Source: Flavobacterium sp. SLB02
GTDB lineage: Bacteria > Bacteroidota > Bacteroidia > Flavobacteriales > Flavobacteriaceae
Assembly: GCF_009664855.1 (NCBI RefSeq)
Contig: NZ_CP045928.1
Span: 5,795,319-5,859,318 of the forward strand
Length of the DNA stretch: 64,000 nt
Direction of reading: 5' to 3'
How positions within the stretch are numbered: the first letter of the stretch is position 1; the number at the start of each line of letters is the position of its first letter. A program made the position numbers and the translations under genes. Under the pieces are notes generated by a model. That model was not told the DNA's origin. It saw nothing but the letters and a program-made list of their open reading frames with translations, and ran no database searches. Of this stretch, positions 51,519-60,559 are shown one piece after another.

Positions 51519-53036
51519 TTACTTTTTAAATATTTTTGATAAGACTCCAAAAACACCTCTGATAAAAGTAGCGCTCGTTACGACTTTTAAAACTGATTTT
51601 GTCACTACACTTGTCGTGCTTGGTTCGGCTTTTGATGATTTTGTAGGCGCTTGTTGTTCTTGTTGTGCGCTGGCCTGAGCTGCATCGGCAATTTTTTTGT
51701 TTAGTATTTCATAGGCACTTTCACGGTCAACTTCTTCGGCATATTTTTTTACTAGCTTTGATTTGCTGTTAATGGCTTCGATTTCATCAGAAGTCAGAAC
51801 GTCCATTCGGCTCATTGGTGCACGCATCATAGTAGCAACAAGCGGGGTTGGAATTCCTTTTTCGTTAAGTGCTGTAACCAGTGCCTCTCCAATTCCTAAG
51901 CTCGTTAGCAATTCATCTGTTTTATAATATTGTGAAGTAGGGTAATTGTCTGCTGTTTTTTTAATCGCCTGACGATCGTTTGCAGTAAAAGCCCTTAAAG
52001 CATGTTGGATTTTTAGACCTAATTGTGCCAAAACACCGCTAGGAACATCCATAGGGTTTTGAGTAACAAAATAAATACCAACACCTTTGGAGCGGATCAG
52101 TTTTACAATCGTTTCAATTTGTTCTAATAAAACTTTACTGGCTTCATTAAAAATCAAATGCGCTTCGTCGATAAAGATCACCAATTCTGGTTGCGACACA
52201 TCTCCTTTCTCCGGCATTTGCTGATAAATCTCGGCCAATAAACTCAGCATAAAAGTCGAAAACAGTTTTGGTTTGTCTTGAATATCAGTCAATCGAATGA
52301 TGTTTACGTATCCTTTTCCGTTTTCATCAATTCGCATTAAATCATCAATTTCAAAAGATAGTTCCCCAAAAAAGATATCGCCTCCCTGTTGTTCTAATTC
52401 TATTATTTTTCTTAAAATAGTCCCTGTTGTTGCCGTCGAAATTTTGCCATAATTGGCAGAGATTTCGTCTTTGCCTTCTTCGGTAATATAATTGATTACT
52501 TTTTTGATGTCTTTTAAGTCCAGCAACGGCATGTTGTTGTCATCGCAATATTTAAAAATAACTGCAACAACGCCCGCCTGAGTATCGTTAAGATCTAAAA
52601 TTCGGGAAAATAAAACAGGGCCAAATTCAGAAACTGTAGCCCTTAAACGAACTCCGTTTTGTTTGGATAAAGACATTAATTCAACCGGAAAAGAAGCAAC
52701 ATTATAAGGGATATTTATTTTAGCATGTCGCTCTGTAATAAAACCTTCTTCCTTTCCTTCTTCTGCAATTCCGCTAAAATCCCCTTTTATATCCATCATT
52801 AAAACAGGAATTCCGGCATTTGACAATTGCTCAGAAAAAACCTGAATAGTCTTTGTTTTTCCGGTTCCGGTTGCGCCGGCTATAAGTCCGTGACGATTTA
52901 AAGTTTTTAGCGGGATTTTGACATGAGCTTCAGCAAGCGGTTCTCCGTCAAGAATGGCTCCGCCCAGAGTTATACTATCGCCTTTAGAGGAATAACCATT
53001 GTTTATATCTTGAATGAAATTGTCTTTTTTATTCAT
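51519..53036 (-). CDS. HerA-like / DUF853 ATPase
   Basis: A 505-residue P-loop ATPase of the DUF853 family related to HerA/FtsK. Walker A is GATGTGKTKT near residue 56, and a DEAH-like segment is IFIDEAHLIFNEASK. The VKLIRSKGVGIYFVTQNP segment is also typical. The last ~60 residues form a Gln/Ala-rich and then basic tail. The role is unknown; relatives move DNA, but no DNA-binding feature is certain here. Confidence 0.87.
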   Translation of the reverse strand: MNKKDNFIQDINNGYSSKGDSITLGGAILDGEPLAEAHVKIPLKTLNRHGLIAGATGTGKTKTIQVFSEQLSNAGIPVLMMDIKGDFSGIAEEGKEEGFITERHAKINIPYNVASFPVELMSLSKQNGVRLRATVSEFGPVLFSRILDLNDTQAGVVAVIFKYCDDNNMPLLDLKDIKKVINYITEEGKDEISANYGKISTATTGTILRKIIELEQQGGDIFFGELSFEIDDLMRIDENGKGYVNIIRLTDIQDKPKLFSTFMLSLLAEIYQQMPEKGDVSQPELVIFIDEAHLIFNEASKVLLEQIETIVKLIRSKGVGIYFVTQNPMDVPSGVLAQLGLKIQHALRAFTANDRQAIKKTADNYPTSQYYKTDELLTSLGIGEALVTALNEKGIPTPLVATMMRAPMSRMDVLTSDEIEAINSKSKLVKKYAEEVDRESAYEILNKKIADAAQASAQQEQQAPTKSSKAEPSTTSVVTKSVLKVVTSATFIRGVFGVLSKIFKK

Positions 53037-53343
53037 GTTTTATTTGTAATTTAGATGATTATAAGAGTATTGCTTGGTTTTTTAACATTTTGCATTCGTT
53101 TTTTTTAGTAAGAAAAAGCTTTTAAGGGTTGAAAATTATATAAAAAATAATTTCGCAACTTTTTAAGAAGATATCAACGGAATGTTTGAATATTTACTAA
53201 AACGTTGTAATTTTCCCATTAATAGCCCTGTTTTTTGTTTTATCAAAAAAATGACGGCGGCAATTTAATGAGATATTTTTTAAATTGACGTTAAATTTCA
53301 TTCAATTAAATTAAAAAAAGTTTTTTTATTTAAACTAAACGTA

Positions 53344-53351
53344 TAAATTTG
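53344..53351 (+). promoter_or_regulatory. -7 box TAAATTTG before exbB
   Basis: A perfect TAnnTTTG about 65 bases upstream of the exbB ATG. The -33 side is an A/T-rich stretch without a clear TTTG. The preceding gap 53037-53343 contains no gene and no other feature I can support. Confidence 0.6.
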
Positions 53352-53415
53352 CTCCTCTACAAGTTAAATATAACTAAAAAATAAAAATTATTTAAAACTA
53401 TTAAAATTAAAAAAA

Positions 53416-54240
53416 ATGGCAAACGTTAAAGTTAAAAAAGAAAGCACTTCAAATGGAGGAGGAATGATTACAGGAATCATTATTGTAGCGTGTATTTTAG
53501 TTGGGGTGTTTATTTGGAAAGTTATCATGGGAGATGCTGCTAACTTCGAAGGAGGTAATCCAGAAACAGGTCACCCGATCAATACATTAGGTCAAGTATA
53601 TAAAGGAGGTTTTATCGTACCGGTATTATTAGGTATGTTTTTAATGGTTGTTGTGTTTTCTATTGAAAGATTTATCGTTATTGGTAAAGCTGCTGGTAAA
53701 GCTAACTTAGATACATTTATGAAAAATGTACAAGGAAACATTAAAGAAGGAAACATCGAGGCTGCAATCGCTTCATGTGACAAACAACAAGGTTCAGTTG
53801 CAAATGCAATTAAATCGGCTTTGGTAAAATACCAAGATGTTAAAAAAGAAGGTTTCAACAGTGAAGAGGCTGCAGAAGTAATCCACAAAGAAATCGAAGA
53901 GGCAACTTCATTAGAAATGCCAATGTTAGAAAAAAATATGACTATTATCTCTACTTTAGTATCATTAGGAACTTTAGGAGGATTATTAGGAACTGTATCA
54001 GGTATGATTAAAGCGTTTGGTGCTTTAGCTTCTGCTGGAACTCCAGACCAGGCTGCTCTTGCAACAGGTATCTCTGAAGCACTTATCAACACTGCAACAG
54101 GTATCTCTACTTCAATCTTAGCGATCGTTTCTTATAACTTCTTTACTGCTAAAATTGATGATTTAACTTACTCTATCGATGAGGCTGGTACTACAATTGT
54201 AAATACTTACAGAAGATTCAGAGGAAGTTTGAAACAATAA
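53416..54240 (+). CDS. exbB: MotA/TolQ/ExbB proton channel-family protein
   Basis: A 274-residue inner-membrane protein, the channel-forming partner of ExbD and TonB. Transmembrane segments include GMITGIIIVACILVGVFIW, GGFIVPVLLGMFLMVVVFSI and the conserved LVSLGTLGGLLGTVSGMIKAF with ATGISEALINTATGI. It is longer than enteric ExbB because of an extra N-terminal helix, as is common in Bacteroidota. First gene of a seven-gene cluster. Confidence 0.93.
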   Translation: MANVKVKKESTSNGGGMITGIIIVACILVGVFIWKVIMGDAANFEGGNPETGHPINTLGQVYKGGFIVPVLLGMFLMVVVFSIERFIVIGKAAGKANLDTFMKNVQGNIKEGNIEAAIASCDKQQGSVANAIKSALVKYQDVKKEGFNSEEAAEVIHKEIEEATSLEMPMLEKNMTIISTLVSLGTLGGLLGTVSGMIKAFGALASAGTPDQAALATGISEALINTATGISTSILAIVSYNFFTAKIDDLTYSIDEAGTTIVNTYRRFRGSLKQ

Positions 54241-54296
54241 TTAATTTTTGATTAGTATTAATTACAATTAATTATATCAAAATAAAATAAAAGATA

Positions 54297-54923
54297 ATGG
54301 CTAAAATAAAAATGAAAAAAAAGTCAACATCGACAGATATGACTGCCATGTGTGATGTTGCGTTCCTTTTGCTTACGTTCTTTATTTTGACCGCTACTGC
54401 TAAAGTGCCAGAAGCACTTCCTGTAGATATGCCTTCTTCTGTTGCTCAGACTAAATTGCCTGATTCGGATTTAGCTATCATTACAATAGGAAAAGGTGCA
54501 GATGGAAAAAGCAAAGTGTTTTTTGACCTAAAAGGTAGAGAGATTCGTAAAAGAACTCTTGAAGGTATGGGGGCAAAATACGGTGTGACTTTTACAGAAG
54601 ACGATAAAACTAAATTTGCTTTAATGGATGACTTTGGTGTGCCATTGACAAATTTGAAACAAATCATCGATCTGAAAGCGGCTGACAGAACAAAAGCAAA
54701 TCAACCTGGAATTCCAATAGATTCATTAGATAATCAATTAAAAGACTGGCTTTTGGTTTCAAGAAGAGCTTCGATCGATCTTGATGATAAAGAATTGAAA
54801 ATTGCAATAAAAGGTGATGCTAAAGAACAATATCCACAAATCAAAAAGATAATGGATATTTTACAAGATCAGAAAATCAATTCCTTTAACTTAGTTACAG
54901 GTACGAGAGGAAAAGACTTTTAA
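54297..54923 (+). CDS. exbD: ExbD/TolR-family biopolymer transport protein (first copy)
   Basis: A 208-residue protein with one transmembrane helix bearing the conserved proton-path Asp20 (MTAMCDVAFLLLTFFILT). The periplasmic part is longer than in enteric ExbD, with an insertion around residues 90-145 and a C-terminal YPQIKKIMDILQDQKINSF. It lies 56 bases after exbB. A second ExbD follows, so this pair may form heteromeric complexes. Confidence 0.92.
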   Translation: MAKIKMKKKSTSTDMTAMCDVAFLLLTFFILTATAKVPEALPVDMPSSVAQTKLPDSDLAIITIGKGADGKSKVFFDLKGREIRKRTLEGMGAKYGVTFTEDDKTKFALMDDFGVPLTNLKQIIDLKAADRTKANQPGIPIDSLDNQLKDWLLVSRRASIDLDDKELKIAIKGDAKEQYPQIKKIMDILQDQKINSFNLVTGTRGKDF

Positions 54924-54942
54924 TTAAAAAATATACACTAAA

Positions 54943-55500
54943 ATGGCTGAATTAAATACCGGCGACGGTGGTGGCGGAAAAGGTGGTAAAGTAAGAAGTA
55001 AAAAGCAGAATTCTAAGGTCGATTTAACGGCAATGGTGGATTTGGCATTCTTATTGATCACGTTCTTTATGTTAACCACATCGTTGTCAAAACCTCAAGC
55101 GATGGATTTGTCTCTGCCAGATAAAGATCCTAATGATAAAGATCCTAAGGATACAAAAGTAGATGAAAATCGTACGATGACTGTAATGCTTGGTCCAGAC
55201 AATAAAATGGTTTATTACATGGGATTACTTTCGGCTCCTAAAATTGGACCTAAAGATATTGCCTATGGTAAAGACGGAATTCGTAAAGAATTATTAACTC
55301 AGAAAAAAGCAGTTTTAGCTTATTCTACAGCTTTAGGGAAACCTAAAAATGGAATTATAGTTATTATCAAGCCAACTAAAAAATCAAATTACCGAAATTT
55401 GGTTGATATTTTGGATGAAATGGCGATTTCAGGTGTAGAGACTTACGCTATTGTTCCTGAGTTTAGTCCAGAAGAAACGAAATTGATAGATAAAAAATAA
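54943..55500 (+). CDS. exbD: ExbD/TolR-family biopolymer transport protein (second copy)
   Basis: A 185-residue ExbD with the Asp33 transmembrane motif (LTAMVDLAFLLITFFML). It begins with a Gly-rich basic leader (GDGGGGKGGKVRSKKQ), and its periplasmic domain ends YAIVPEFSPEETKLIDKK. It follows the first copy by 19 bases. Two adjacent ExbD genes are frequent in Bacteroidota TonB systems. Confidence 0.92.
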   Translation: MAELNTGDGGGGKGGKVRSKKQNSKVDLTAMVDLAFLLITFFMLTTSLSKPQAMDLSLPDKDPNDKDPKDTKVDENRTMTVMLGPDNKMVYYMGLLSAPKIGPKDIAYGKDGIRKELLTQKKAVLAYSTALGKPKNGIIVIIKPTKKSNYRNLVDILDEMAISGVETYAIVPEFSPEETKLIDKK

Positions 55501-55536
55501 GAGCAATCTTGTTTTAATCCTTAATAATCAAGAAAT

Positions 55537-56337
55537 ATGAAATTAGATATAATTAAAAATCAGTGGCTTGATATCGTATTCGAAGGGCGTAATAAGATAT
55601 ATGGTGCATATGAGTTAAGAAAATCTAACGGTAAGACTACTGTAAAAGCTCTTATCATTGGTTCGCTTATCTTTAGCGTTGCTGTTGCAGCTCCTCTTAT
55701 TGCAAGCTTTTTACCAGATTCTGAAGAAGAAGTGGTAAACAACGATATTAAAATCGCGACAGTAAAATTACCTCCTAAAAAAGAGGAAATTAAGCCAAAT
55801 CAACCACCACCACCACCACCACCACCAAAAGTGGACCAGGTTAAGTTTGTGAAACCGGTAGTTGCCAAAGCAAATGAAATTACTGAAGACCCACCAAAAA
55901 TTGTGGATCTTAAAGATAAAAAAGTAGGTAACGAAACTATCAAAGGAGATCCGGATGCAGTTTTAACTGTTGATGAGCCAGTTGGTAAAGGACCAGTTAC
56001 TGAGATCATTCAGGAAGATAACAATGTTTATAATACTGCAGGTATCGAAGTAAAACCAGATTTCCCTGGAGGAATTGAGAAGTTCTACAAATTCGTAGGA
56101 AATAATTACAAGACTCCGGAAGAAGAAGGTTTAAAAGGTAAAGTTTATGTTACTTTTGTAGTTGAAAAAGACGGTTCATTAACCGACATTAAAGTTTTAA
56201 GGGATATCGGTTACGGTACAGGAGCAGAAGCAATTCGTGTTCTTAAAAAATGTCCAAAATGGACTCCCGGCGAACAAAATGGTAAAAAAGTTAGGGTACT
56301 TTACTCGCTTCCTATTACTATTCAATCTGCAGAATAA
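55537..56337 (+). CDS. tonB: Energy transducer TonB
   Basis: A 266-residue TonB: one transmembrane helix (ALIIGSLIFSVAVAAPLIASF), a Pro-rich spacer (NQPPPPPPPPKVDQVKFV), and a linker with KGDPDAVLTVDEPVGKGP (136-153). A C-terminal TonB domain (residues ~185-266, LKGKVYVTFVVEKDGSLTDI, KKCPKWTPGEQNG) follows. It transmits proton-motive force to outer-membrane transporters. The linker peptide also occurs in the VIT chimera at 19623. The stop overlaps the next ATG (TAATG). Confidence 0.94.
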   Translation: MKLDIIKNQWLDIVFEGRNKIYGAYELRKSNGKTTVKALIIGSLIFSVAVAAPLIASFLPDSEEEVVNNDIKIATVKLPPKKEEIKPNQPPPPPPPPKVDQVKFVKPVVAKANEITEDPPKIVDLKDKKVGNETIKGDPDAVLTVDEPVGKGPVTEIIQEDNNVYNTAGIEVKPDFPGGIEKFYKFVGNNYKTPEEEGLKGKVYVTFVVEKDGSLTDIKVLRDIGYGTGAEAIRVLKKCPKWTPGEQNGKKVRVLYSLPITIQSAE

Positions 56338-56567
56338 TGTTAAAGGATAAGCTTAATAATATTCAGAAGAAATCGCTCAAAGAGCGATTTCTTCTTGTTT
56401 TAGGAATAATGTTTTTTTTAATATATCTTGTACTGGGTTTAATGATTATGTTCTGGAAGAAACTTCCTTTGGATATGGAACCTAAATACAGATATGCTTT
56501 TGGCGGATTATTGATCGTATATTCAGGAATTCGTTTTTTAAGATTAATCAATTCAAACGCAGAATAA
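56337..56567 (+). CDS. Small membrane protein of the tonB cluster
   Basis: A 76-residue protein with two transmembrane helices (LLVLGIMFFLIYLVLGLMIMF and FGGLLIVYSGIRFLRLI). Overlapping tonB by one base, it is surely cotranslated with it. The family is unknown; a helper of the TonB or PstS-like protein is possible from position alone. Confidence 0.75.
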   Translation: MLKDKLNNIQKKSLKERFLLVLGIMFFLIYLVLGLMIMFWKKLPLDMEPKYRYAFGGLLIVYSGIRFLRLINSNAE

Positions 56568-56569
56568 TT

Positions 56570-57493
56570 ATGTTCAAATATGGTAAAATTGTAGGTTTGA
56601 TAGTTTTTGTTTTTTTGTTTGCCATGTGTAACCAAAAAAGTAAAAATGAAGCTGAGAATGAAACAATTTTAAAAGGATCAATAGATATTACTGTCGATGA
56701 AACAATAAAACCTATTGTAGAAGATATGGTGGCTGTTTTTGAAGGTACTTACTATGATGCTAAGATTTCACTAAAGCCTAAATCTGAAGCTGAGCTTATA
56801 AATGATTTGCTAAATCAAAAAGCAAAAGTTGTTGTTACCACCAGAGATTTGACTCAGGAAGAGAAAACAAGATTTGAAAAAAGCAAGATTAATCCTAGAG
56901 TAACGCCTTTTGCATCAGATGCAATTGCTTTTGTTACTAATAAAAGCAATAATGATACATTAATTGCGTTGAAAACCGTGATTGATTTTTTGCAGGGTAA
57001 ATCAGATTCTGGAATTAAAGGACTTGTTTTTGATAATCCAAATTCAAGTACGGTTCGATACATGAAAGAATTGGCAAAGGTGAAAGATATTCCATCAAAA
57101 AACGTTTTTTCTTTTAAAACTAACGACGAAGTTATTAAATTCGTGTCTGAGAATGATGGTATGATTGGAGTAGTTGGAGTAAATTGGTTGTATCAGCCAT
57201 CTCCAAATATGCTTGACATCGTTAAAAAGATCAATGTGATGAGTGTAAAAGGTCTAAATGGTGACGGATATTATAGTCCTACCCAAAATGATCTTGGTGA
57301 AAAGAAATATCCTTTGGCACGTGATTTGTTTATTATAAATTGTCAGGGTTATACCGGTTTAGGAATGGGCTTTGCTTCATTCATTTCAGGAGACATCGGA
57401 CAACGTATTGTTTTAAAATCAGGATTATTGCCTGTGAGAACTCCAGGAAGAAATCTTAAGATTAGAAGTCAAATTATTAAAGATAAAGAATAA
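56570..57493 (+). CDS. PstS-like substrate-binding lipoprotein
   Basis: A 307-residue lipoprotein (FVFLFAMCNQKSKN). The body matches the PstS-like phosphate-binding fold: GSIDITVDETIKPIVEDMVAVFE, AKVVVTTRDLTQEEK and ISGDIGQRIVLKSGLLP. No PstC, PstA or PstB is nearby. Its position, two bases after the small membrane gene and 17 before the TPR gene, points to a role with the TonB system, not a classical ABC importer. The ligand may be phosphate or another oxyanion. Confidence 0.82.
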   Translation: MFKYGKIVGLIVFVFLFAMCNQKSKNEAENETILKGSIDITVDETIKPIVEDMVAVFEGTYYDAKISLKPKSEAELINDLLNQKAKVVVTTRDLTQEEKTRFEKSKINPRVTPFASDAIAFVTNKSNNDTLIALKTVIDFLQGKSDSGIKGLVFDNPNSSTVRYMKELAKVKDIPSKNVFSFKTNDEVIKFVSENDGMIGVVGVNWLYQPSPNMLDIVKKINVMSVKGLNGDGYYSPTQNDLGEKKYPLARDLFIINCQGYTGLGMGFASFISGDIGQRIVLKSGLLPVRTPGRNLKIRSQIIKDKE

Positions 57494-57510
57494 ATTAATT
57501 ACAATTAAAG

Positions 57511-59178
57511 ATGAATAAATTTAAAATTTTTAGTCTTGCCTTAGTTGCTTCAGCTACTGTTGCAAAAGCGCAAGACATCAAAGAAGCTAAAAAGGCAATC
57601 GATGCTGAGCAATTTCAAAAAGCAAAGTCTTTGCTTAAAACAATCATCAAGGCAAAACCTTCTGACGGAGAAGCTAATTTTGTTTTAGGTAATATATATT
57701 TAAATCAAAGTATTGTTGATTCAGCGAAAATTTATTACGCAAACGGATTACAGGCATCTGATAAGAAAAGTTTAAATTATATCGGATTAGGTCAGATAGA
57801 TCTTGATGATAAGAATGCTGCTGCTGCTCAGGCTAACTTTGGTTTAGCGACAAAAGATATGAAACGTAAAGATGTAGAAGAGTTTATTTACATCGGTAGA
57901 GCTTACATTAACTCTAATAATCCTGATTATCCAGCTGCAATTGCTGTTTTGAAACGTGCTTTATTAATCGAGCCTCAAAATGCAAACGCTCTTTTGACAA
58001 TTGGTGATGCTTATTACGGTTCAAACAATCAAAATGATGCTTACAAAGCTTACCGTGATGCATTTACTGCTGATCCAACTCTTTTAAGAGCAAAAATGCA
58101 ATTAGGAGTTTTATTAAAAGGAGCTAAATCATACGAAGAAGCAATTAAATCTTTTAATGAAGTTATCGCGATCAACCCTAACTACGGTCCGGTTTACAGA
58201 GAATTAGCTGAAACATATTACAAATGGGGAAGAAACAAAACATCTACCGCTAAAGTGAATATGCAAAATGCAATTACAAACTATGAGAAATACTTAAGTC
58301 TAACAGATTACTCTTTAGATTCTAAAATGCGTCACGCAGATTTCTTGATCTTAGTAAAAGATTACAAAACTTTGGAGACTGTAGCAAACAAAATGATTGC
58401 TGAGGATAAAGTAAACCCAAGAATCTACAGATATTTAGGGTATGCTGCTTACGAAAACGGAAATGTTGATGTAGCAATTAAATCTATCGAAGATTTTATC
58501 AAAGTACCTTCAAACAAAGTAATTGGTAGAGATTATTTGTATTTAGGATTATCAAAAATTAAAAAAGGAACAAATGCTGAAGGAGTTGTAGATCAGGCTG
58601 CTTTTGATGCTGGTATTGCTGATATTAAAAAAGCAATTGAATTAGAGCCTTTGGTAGTTGAAGAACTTGCTGATTTAGGGAAAGCATTGTTTGGTAAAAA
58701 ACAATTTGCACAAGCTGCAACTGTTTTTGAACTTGCAGTTAATAACAAAGAATCTAAAAATTATTTAGATGACAATGTGTATTATGGTATTTCACTTTAT
58801 TATGCTAACGCAAATAAAAAAGATGGTGCTCCGGATGCTGCTGCTTTAGCAAAAGCTGAAAGTGCTTTTGACAGAGTTTTAGAAGCTTCTCCAACTTATG
58901 ATGAAGCATACTTATACAAAGGAAGAATCAATAACTTACTTGAGAAAGACGATTTGATTATCAAAAACTACGAAGAGTATGTAACTAAAACAACTGCAAA
59001 AGGTCCTGAGGAATTAGCAAAACCTGCTACAGTTAAAAAAGTAGTAGAAGCTTACAATAGTATTGGTGCTAGTTATGCAAATACTGATAAAGCTAAAGCA
59101 ATTGAATATTTCAATAAAACTTTAGTTTTAGATCCTGCAAATGCTTACGCTGCACAATCTGTAAAAGCTTTAAAATAG
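57511..59178 (+). CDS. Tetratricopeptide repeat protein (periplasmic)
   Basis: A 555-residue protein with a signal peptide (MNKFKIFSLALVASATVAKA) and TPR repeats throughout: EAKKAIDAEQFQKAKSLLKT, NALLTIGDAYYGSNNQNDAY, AYLYKGRINNLLEKDDLIIK, YFNKTLVLDPANAYAAQSVK and others. It ends the cluster and is followed by a terminator. Such repeats usually mediate protein contacts, here possibly with the TonB complex or an outer-membrane partner; that is an inference. Confidence 0.9.
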   Translation: MNKFKIFSLALVASATVAKAQDIKEAKKAIDAEQFQKAKSLLKTIIKAKPSDGEANFVLGNIYLNQSIVDSAKIYYANGLQASDKKSLNYIGLGQIDLDDKNAAAAQANFGLATKDMKRKDVEEFIYIGRAYINSNNPDYPAAIAVLKRALLIEPQNANALLTIGDAYYGSNNQNDAYKAYRDAFTADPTLLRAKMQLGVLLKGAKSYEEAIKSFNEVIAINPNYGPVYRELAETYYKWGRNKTSTAKVNMQNAITNYEKYLSLTDYSLDSKMRHADFLILVKDYKTLETVANKMIAEDKVNPRIYRYLGYAAYENGNVDVAIKSIEDFIKVPSNKVIGRDYLYLGLSKIKKGTNAEGVVDQAAFDAGIADIKKAIELEPLVVEELADLGKALFGKKQFAQAATVFELAVNNKESKNYLDDNVYYGISLYYANANKKDGAPDAAALAKAESAFDRVLEASPTYDEAYLYKGRINNLLEKDDLIIKNYEEYVTKTTAKGPEELAKPATVKKVVEAYNSIGASYANTDKAKAIEYFNKTLVLDPANAYAAQSVKALK

Positions 59179-59201
59179 TATAAGATCTTTTATTGAAATA
59201 T

Positions 59202-59236
59202 AAAACCGGTAGTTCTTTGAACTATCGGTTTTTTTT
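59202..59236 (+). terminator. Terminator of the exbB-tonB cluster
   Basis: A 14-bp stem AAAACCGGTAGTTC (59202-59215) with GAACTATCGGTTTT (59219-59232), one A-C mismatch/wobble region, loop TTT, then T-run to 59236. It overlaps the -33 element of queE. Confidence 0.9.
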
Positions 59237-59262
59237 GTTCCGTATTTAATTGACTATCTTTG
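59234..59262 (+). promoter_or_regulatory. Promoter of queE (TTTG-N17-TATCTTTG)
   Basis: TTTG (59234-59237) and TATCTTTG (59255-59262) separated by 17 bases. The start of transcription would be near 59268, with a ~12-base leader to the ATG at 59280. The -33 TTTG is formed by the end of the terminator's T-run. Confidence 0.8.
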
Positions 59263-59279
59263 CACTTTAAAATGAAATA

Positions 59280-59912
59280 ATGTTATCAAAAGAAATACAA
59301 TTAGAAGTAAATAAAGGAGCTATGTTACCTTTGATGGAAGAGTTTTATACCATTCAGGGAGAAGGTTTTCATACAGGAACGGCCGCTTACTTTATACGAA
59401 TTGGAGGTTGTGATGTTGGTTGTCACTGGTGTGATGTGAAGGAGAGCTGGAATGCAGAATTACATCCGCCAACTAGTGTTGATTTAATTGTAAATAATGC
59501 CGCAACTCATGCAGACACTGTTGTAATAACTGGTGGAGAACCTTTGACCTGGGATATGAGTTTGTTAACTCAGGAATTAAAAAACAGAAATTTAAAAGTT
59601 CATATCGAAACCTCAGGAGCCTATCCATTAACAGGTACTTGGGATTGGATTTGTCTTTCGCCTAAAAAAAATAAATTACCAACACAGACGGTGTATGATA
59701 ATGCGCATGAATTGAAAGTGATTATCTACAACAAGCACGATTTTATTTTTGCAGAAGAACAAGCAGAGCTGGTCAACGACAATGCAATTTTGTTTCTTCA
59801 GCCGGAATGGAGTAAAAAAGAAGAGATGACGCCATTGATTGTTGATTATGTAATGAACAATCCAAAGTGGAGGGTTTCACTTCAAACGCATAAATATTTG
59901 AATATTCCTTAA
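59280..59912 (+). CDS. queE: 7-carboxy-7-deazaguanine synthase
   Basis: A 210-residue radical SAM enzyme in queuosine (preQ1) synthesis. The iron-sulfur cysteines are Cys44, Cys48 and Cys51 in GCDVGCHWCDVKESW, and TGGEP is seen at the SAM-contact region. The length is normal. With queA at 32980, two steps of the pathway are present here, though not together. Confidence 0.93.
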   Translation: MLSKEIQLEVNKGAMLPLMEEFYTIQGEGFHTGTAAYFIRIGGCDVGCHWCDVKESWNAELHPPTSVDLIVNNAATHADTVVITGGEPLTWDMSLLTQELKNRNLKVHIETSGAYPLTGTWDWICLSPKKNKLPTQTVYDNAHELKVIIYNKHDFIFAEEQAELVNDNAILFLQPEWSKKEEMTPLIVDYVMNNPKWRVSLQTHKYLNIP

Positions 59913-59920
59913 AGGATATA

Positions 59921-59950
59921 AAAAAATCTCTTCAAGCGAAGAGATTTTTT
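59921..59950 (+). terminator. Terminator after queE
   Basis: AAAAAATCTCTTC (59921-59933) with its exact complement (59938-59950) around a 4-base loop AAGC. It may serve both strands, since the next gene ends from the other direction at 59996. Confidence 0.9.
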
Positions 59951-59995
59951 ATTTAGGATAAATAATATACAGTGTGTAAAAAAGAAACAGCTTTT

Positions 59996-60541
59996 TTATT
60001 TCCAGTTTTTATATTTTTTTAAAGTAGTAATATGTGCCAAATGATGATTGCCGTGCCAGGCGTATGTGGCAATCAGTAGTTTTATTTTATATTCCGAATT
60101 GTTTTCAGGATGAATAAAAGATTTTTCCAGATCTTCATAAGACAAATTCTTCATAATAAAAGCAAGTCTAAAATGTAATCCTTCCAGCAGGGTTAAAGTC
60201 GGCTCAATGGGCATCTTTAAATTATCAGGCAAGTACGACCATAAATTTTCATCATATGGTTTTATTACCGGATTATTTTCTGTCAAAGCCCATTTTATTC
60301 TAATGTAACAATTCATATGGCTTTCGGCACAATGATGCATCACCTGTCGAACAGTCCATCCATCCGGACGATATGGCGTATCTAATTGTTCATCTGTTAA
60401 ATGTATCGTTTCTTTTTTCAATCTCTCAGGAAAAGATTCGATCTCATGAATTTTATCAGAAATGTATTCAGGGCTAAATTCCGTTGGAAACTCAAATTTT
60501 CCTATCGGATATTTTAATTTTTCTAAATCTAATGCTTCCAT
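59996..60541 (-). CDS. DinB/YfiT-like metal-dependent protein
   Basis: A 181-residue protein of the DinB four-helix superfamily, YfiT group. Metal His residues are likely in VMHHCAESH and WHGNHHLAHIT. Members of the group are known as bacillithiol- or other thiol-S-transferases and putative hydrolases; Bacteroidota members may use a related thiol. It is 18 bases after the methyltransferase on the same strand. Confidence 0.82.
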   Translation of the reverse strand: MEALDLEKLKYPIGKFEFPTEFSPEYISDKIHEIESFPERLKKETIHLTDEQLDTPYRPDGWTVRQVMHHCAESHMNCYIRIKWALTENNPVIKPYDENLWSYLPDNLKMPIEPTLTLLEGLHFRLAFIMKNLSYEDLEKSFIHPENNSEYKIKLLIATYAWHGNHHLAHITTLKKYKNWK

Positions 60542-60559
60542 GATCCTTAATTTTTAATT

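Noticed and set aside
56570..57493. The PstS-like gene as part of a phosphate ABC importer
   Set aside because: No PstC, PstA, PstB or PhoU genes are nearby; it belongs to the TonB cluster by spacing.
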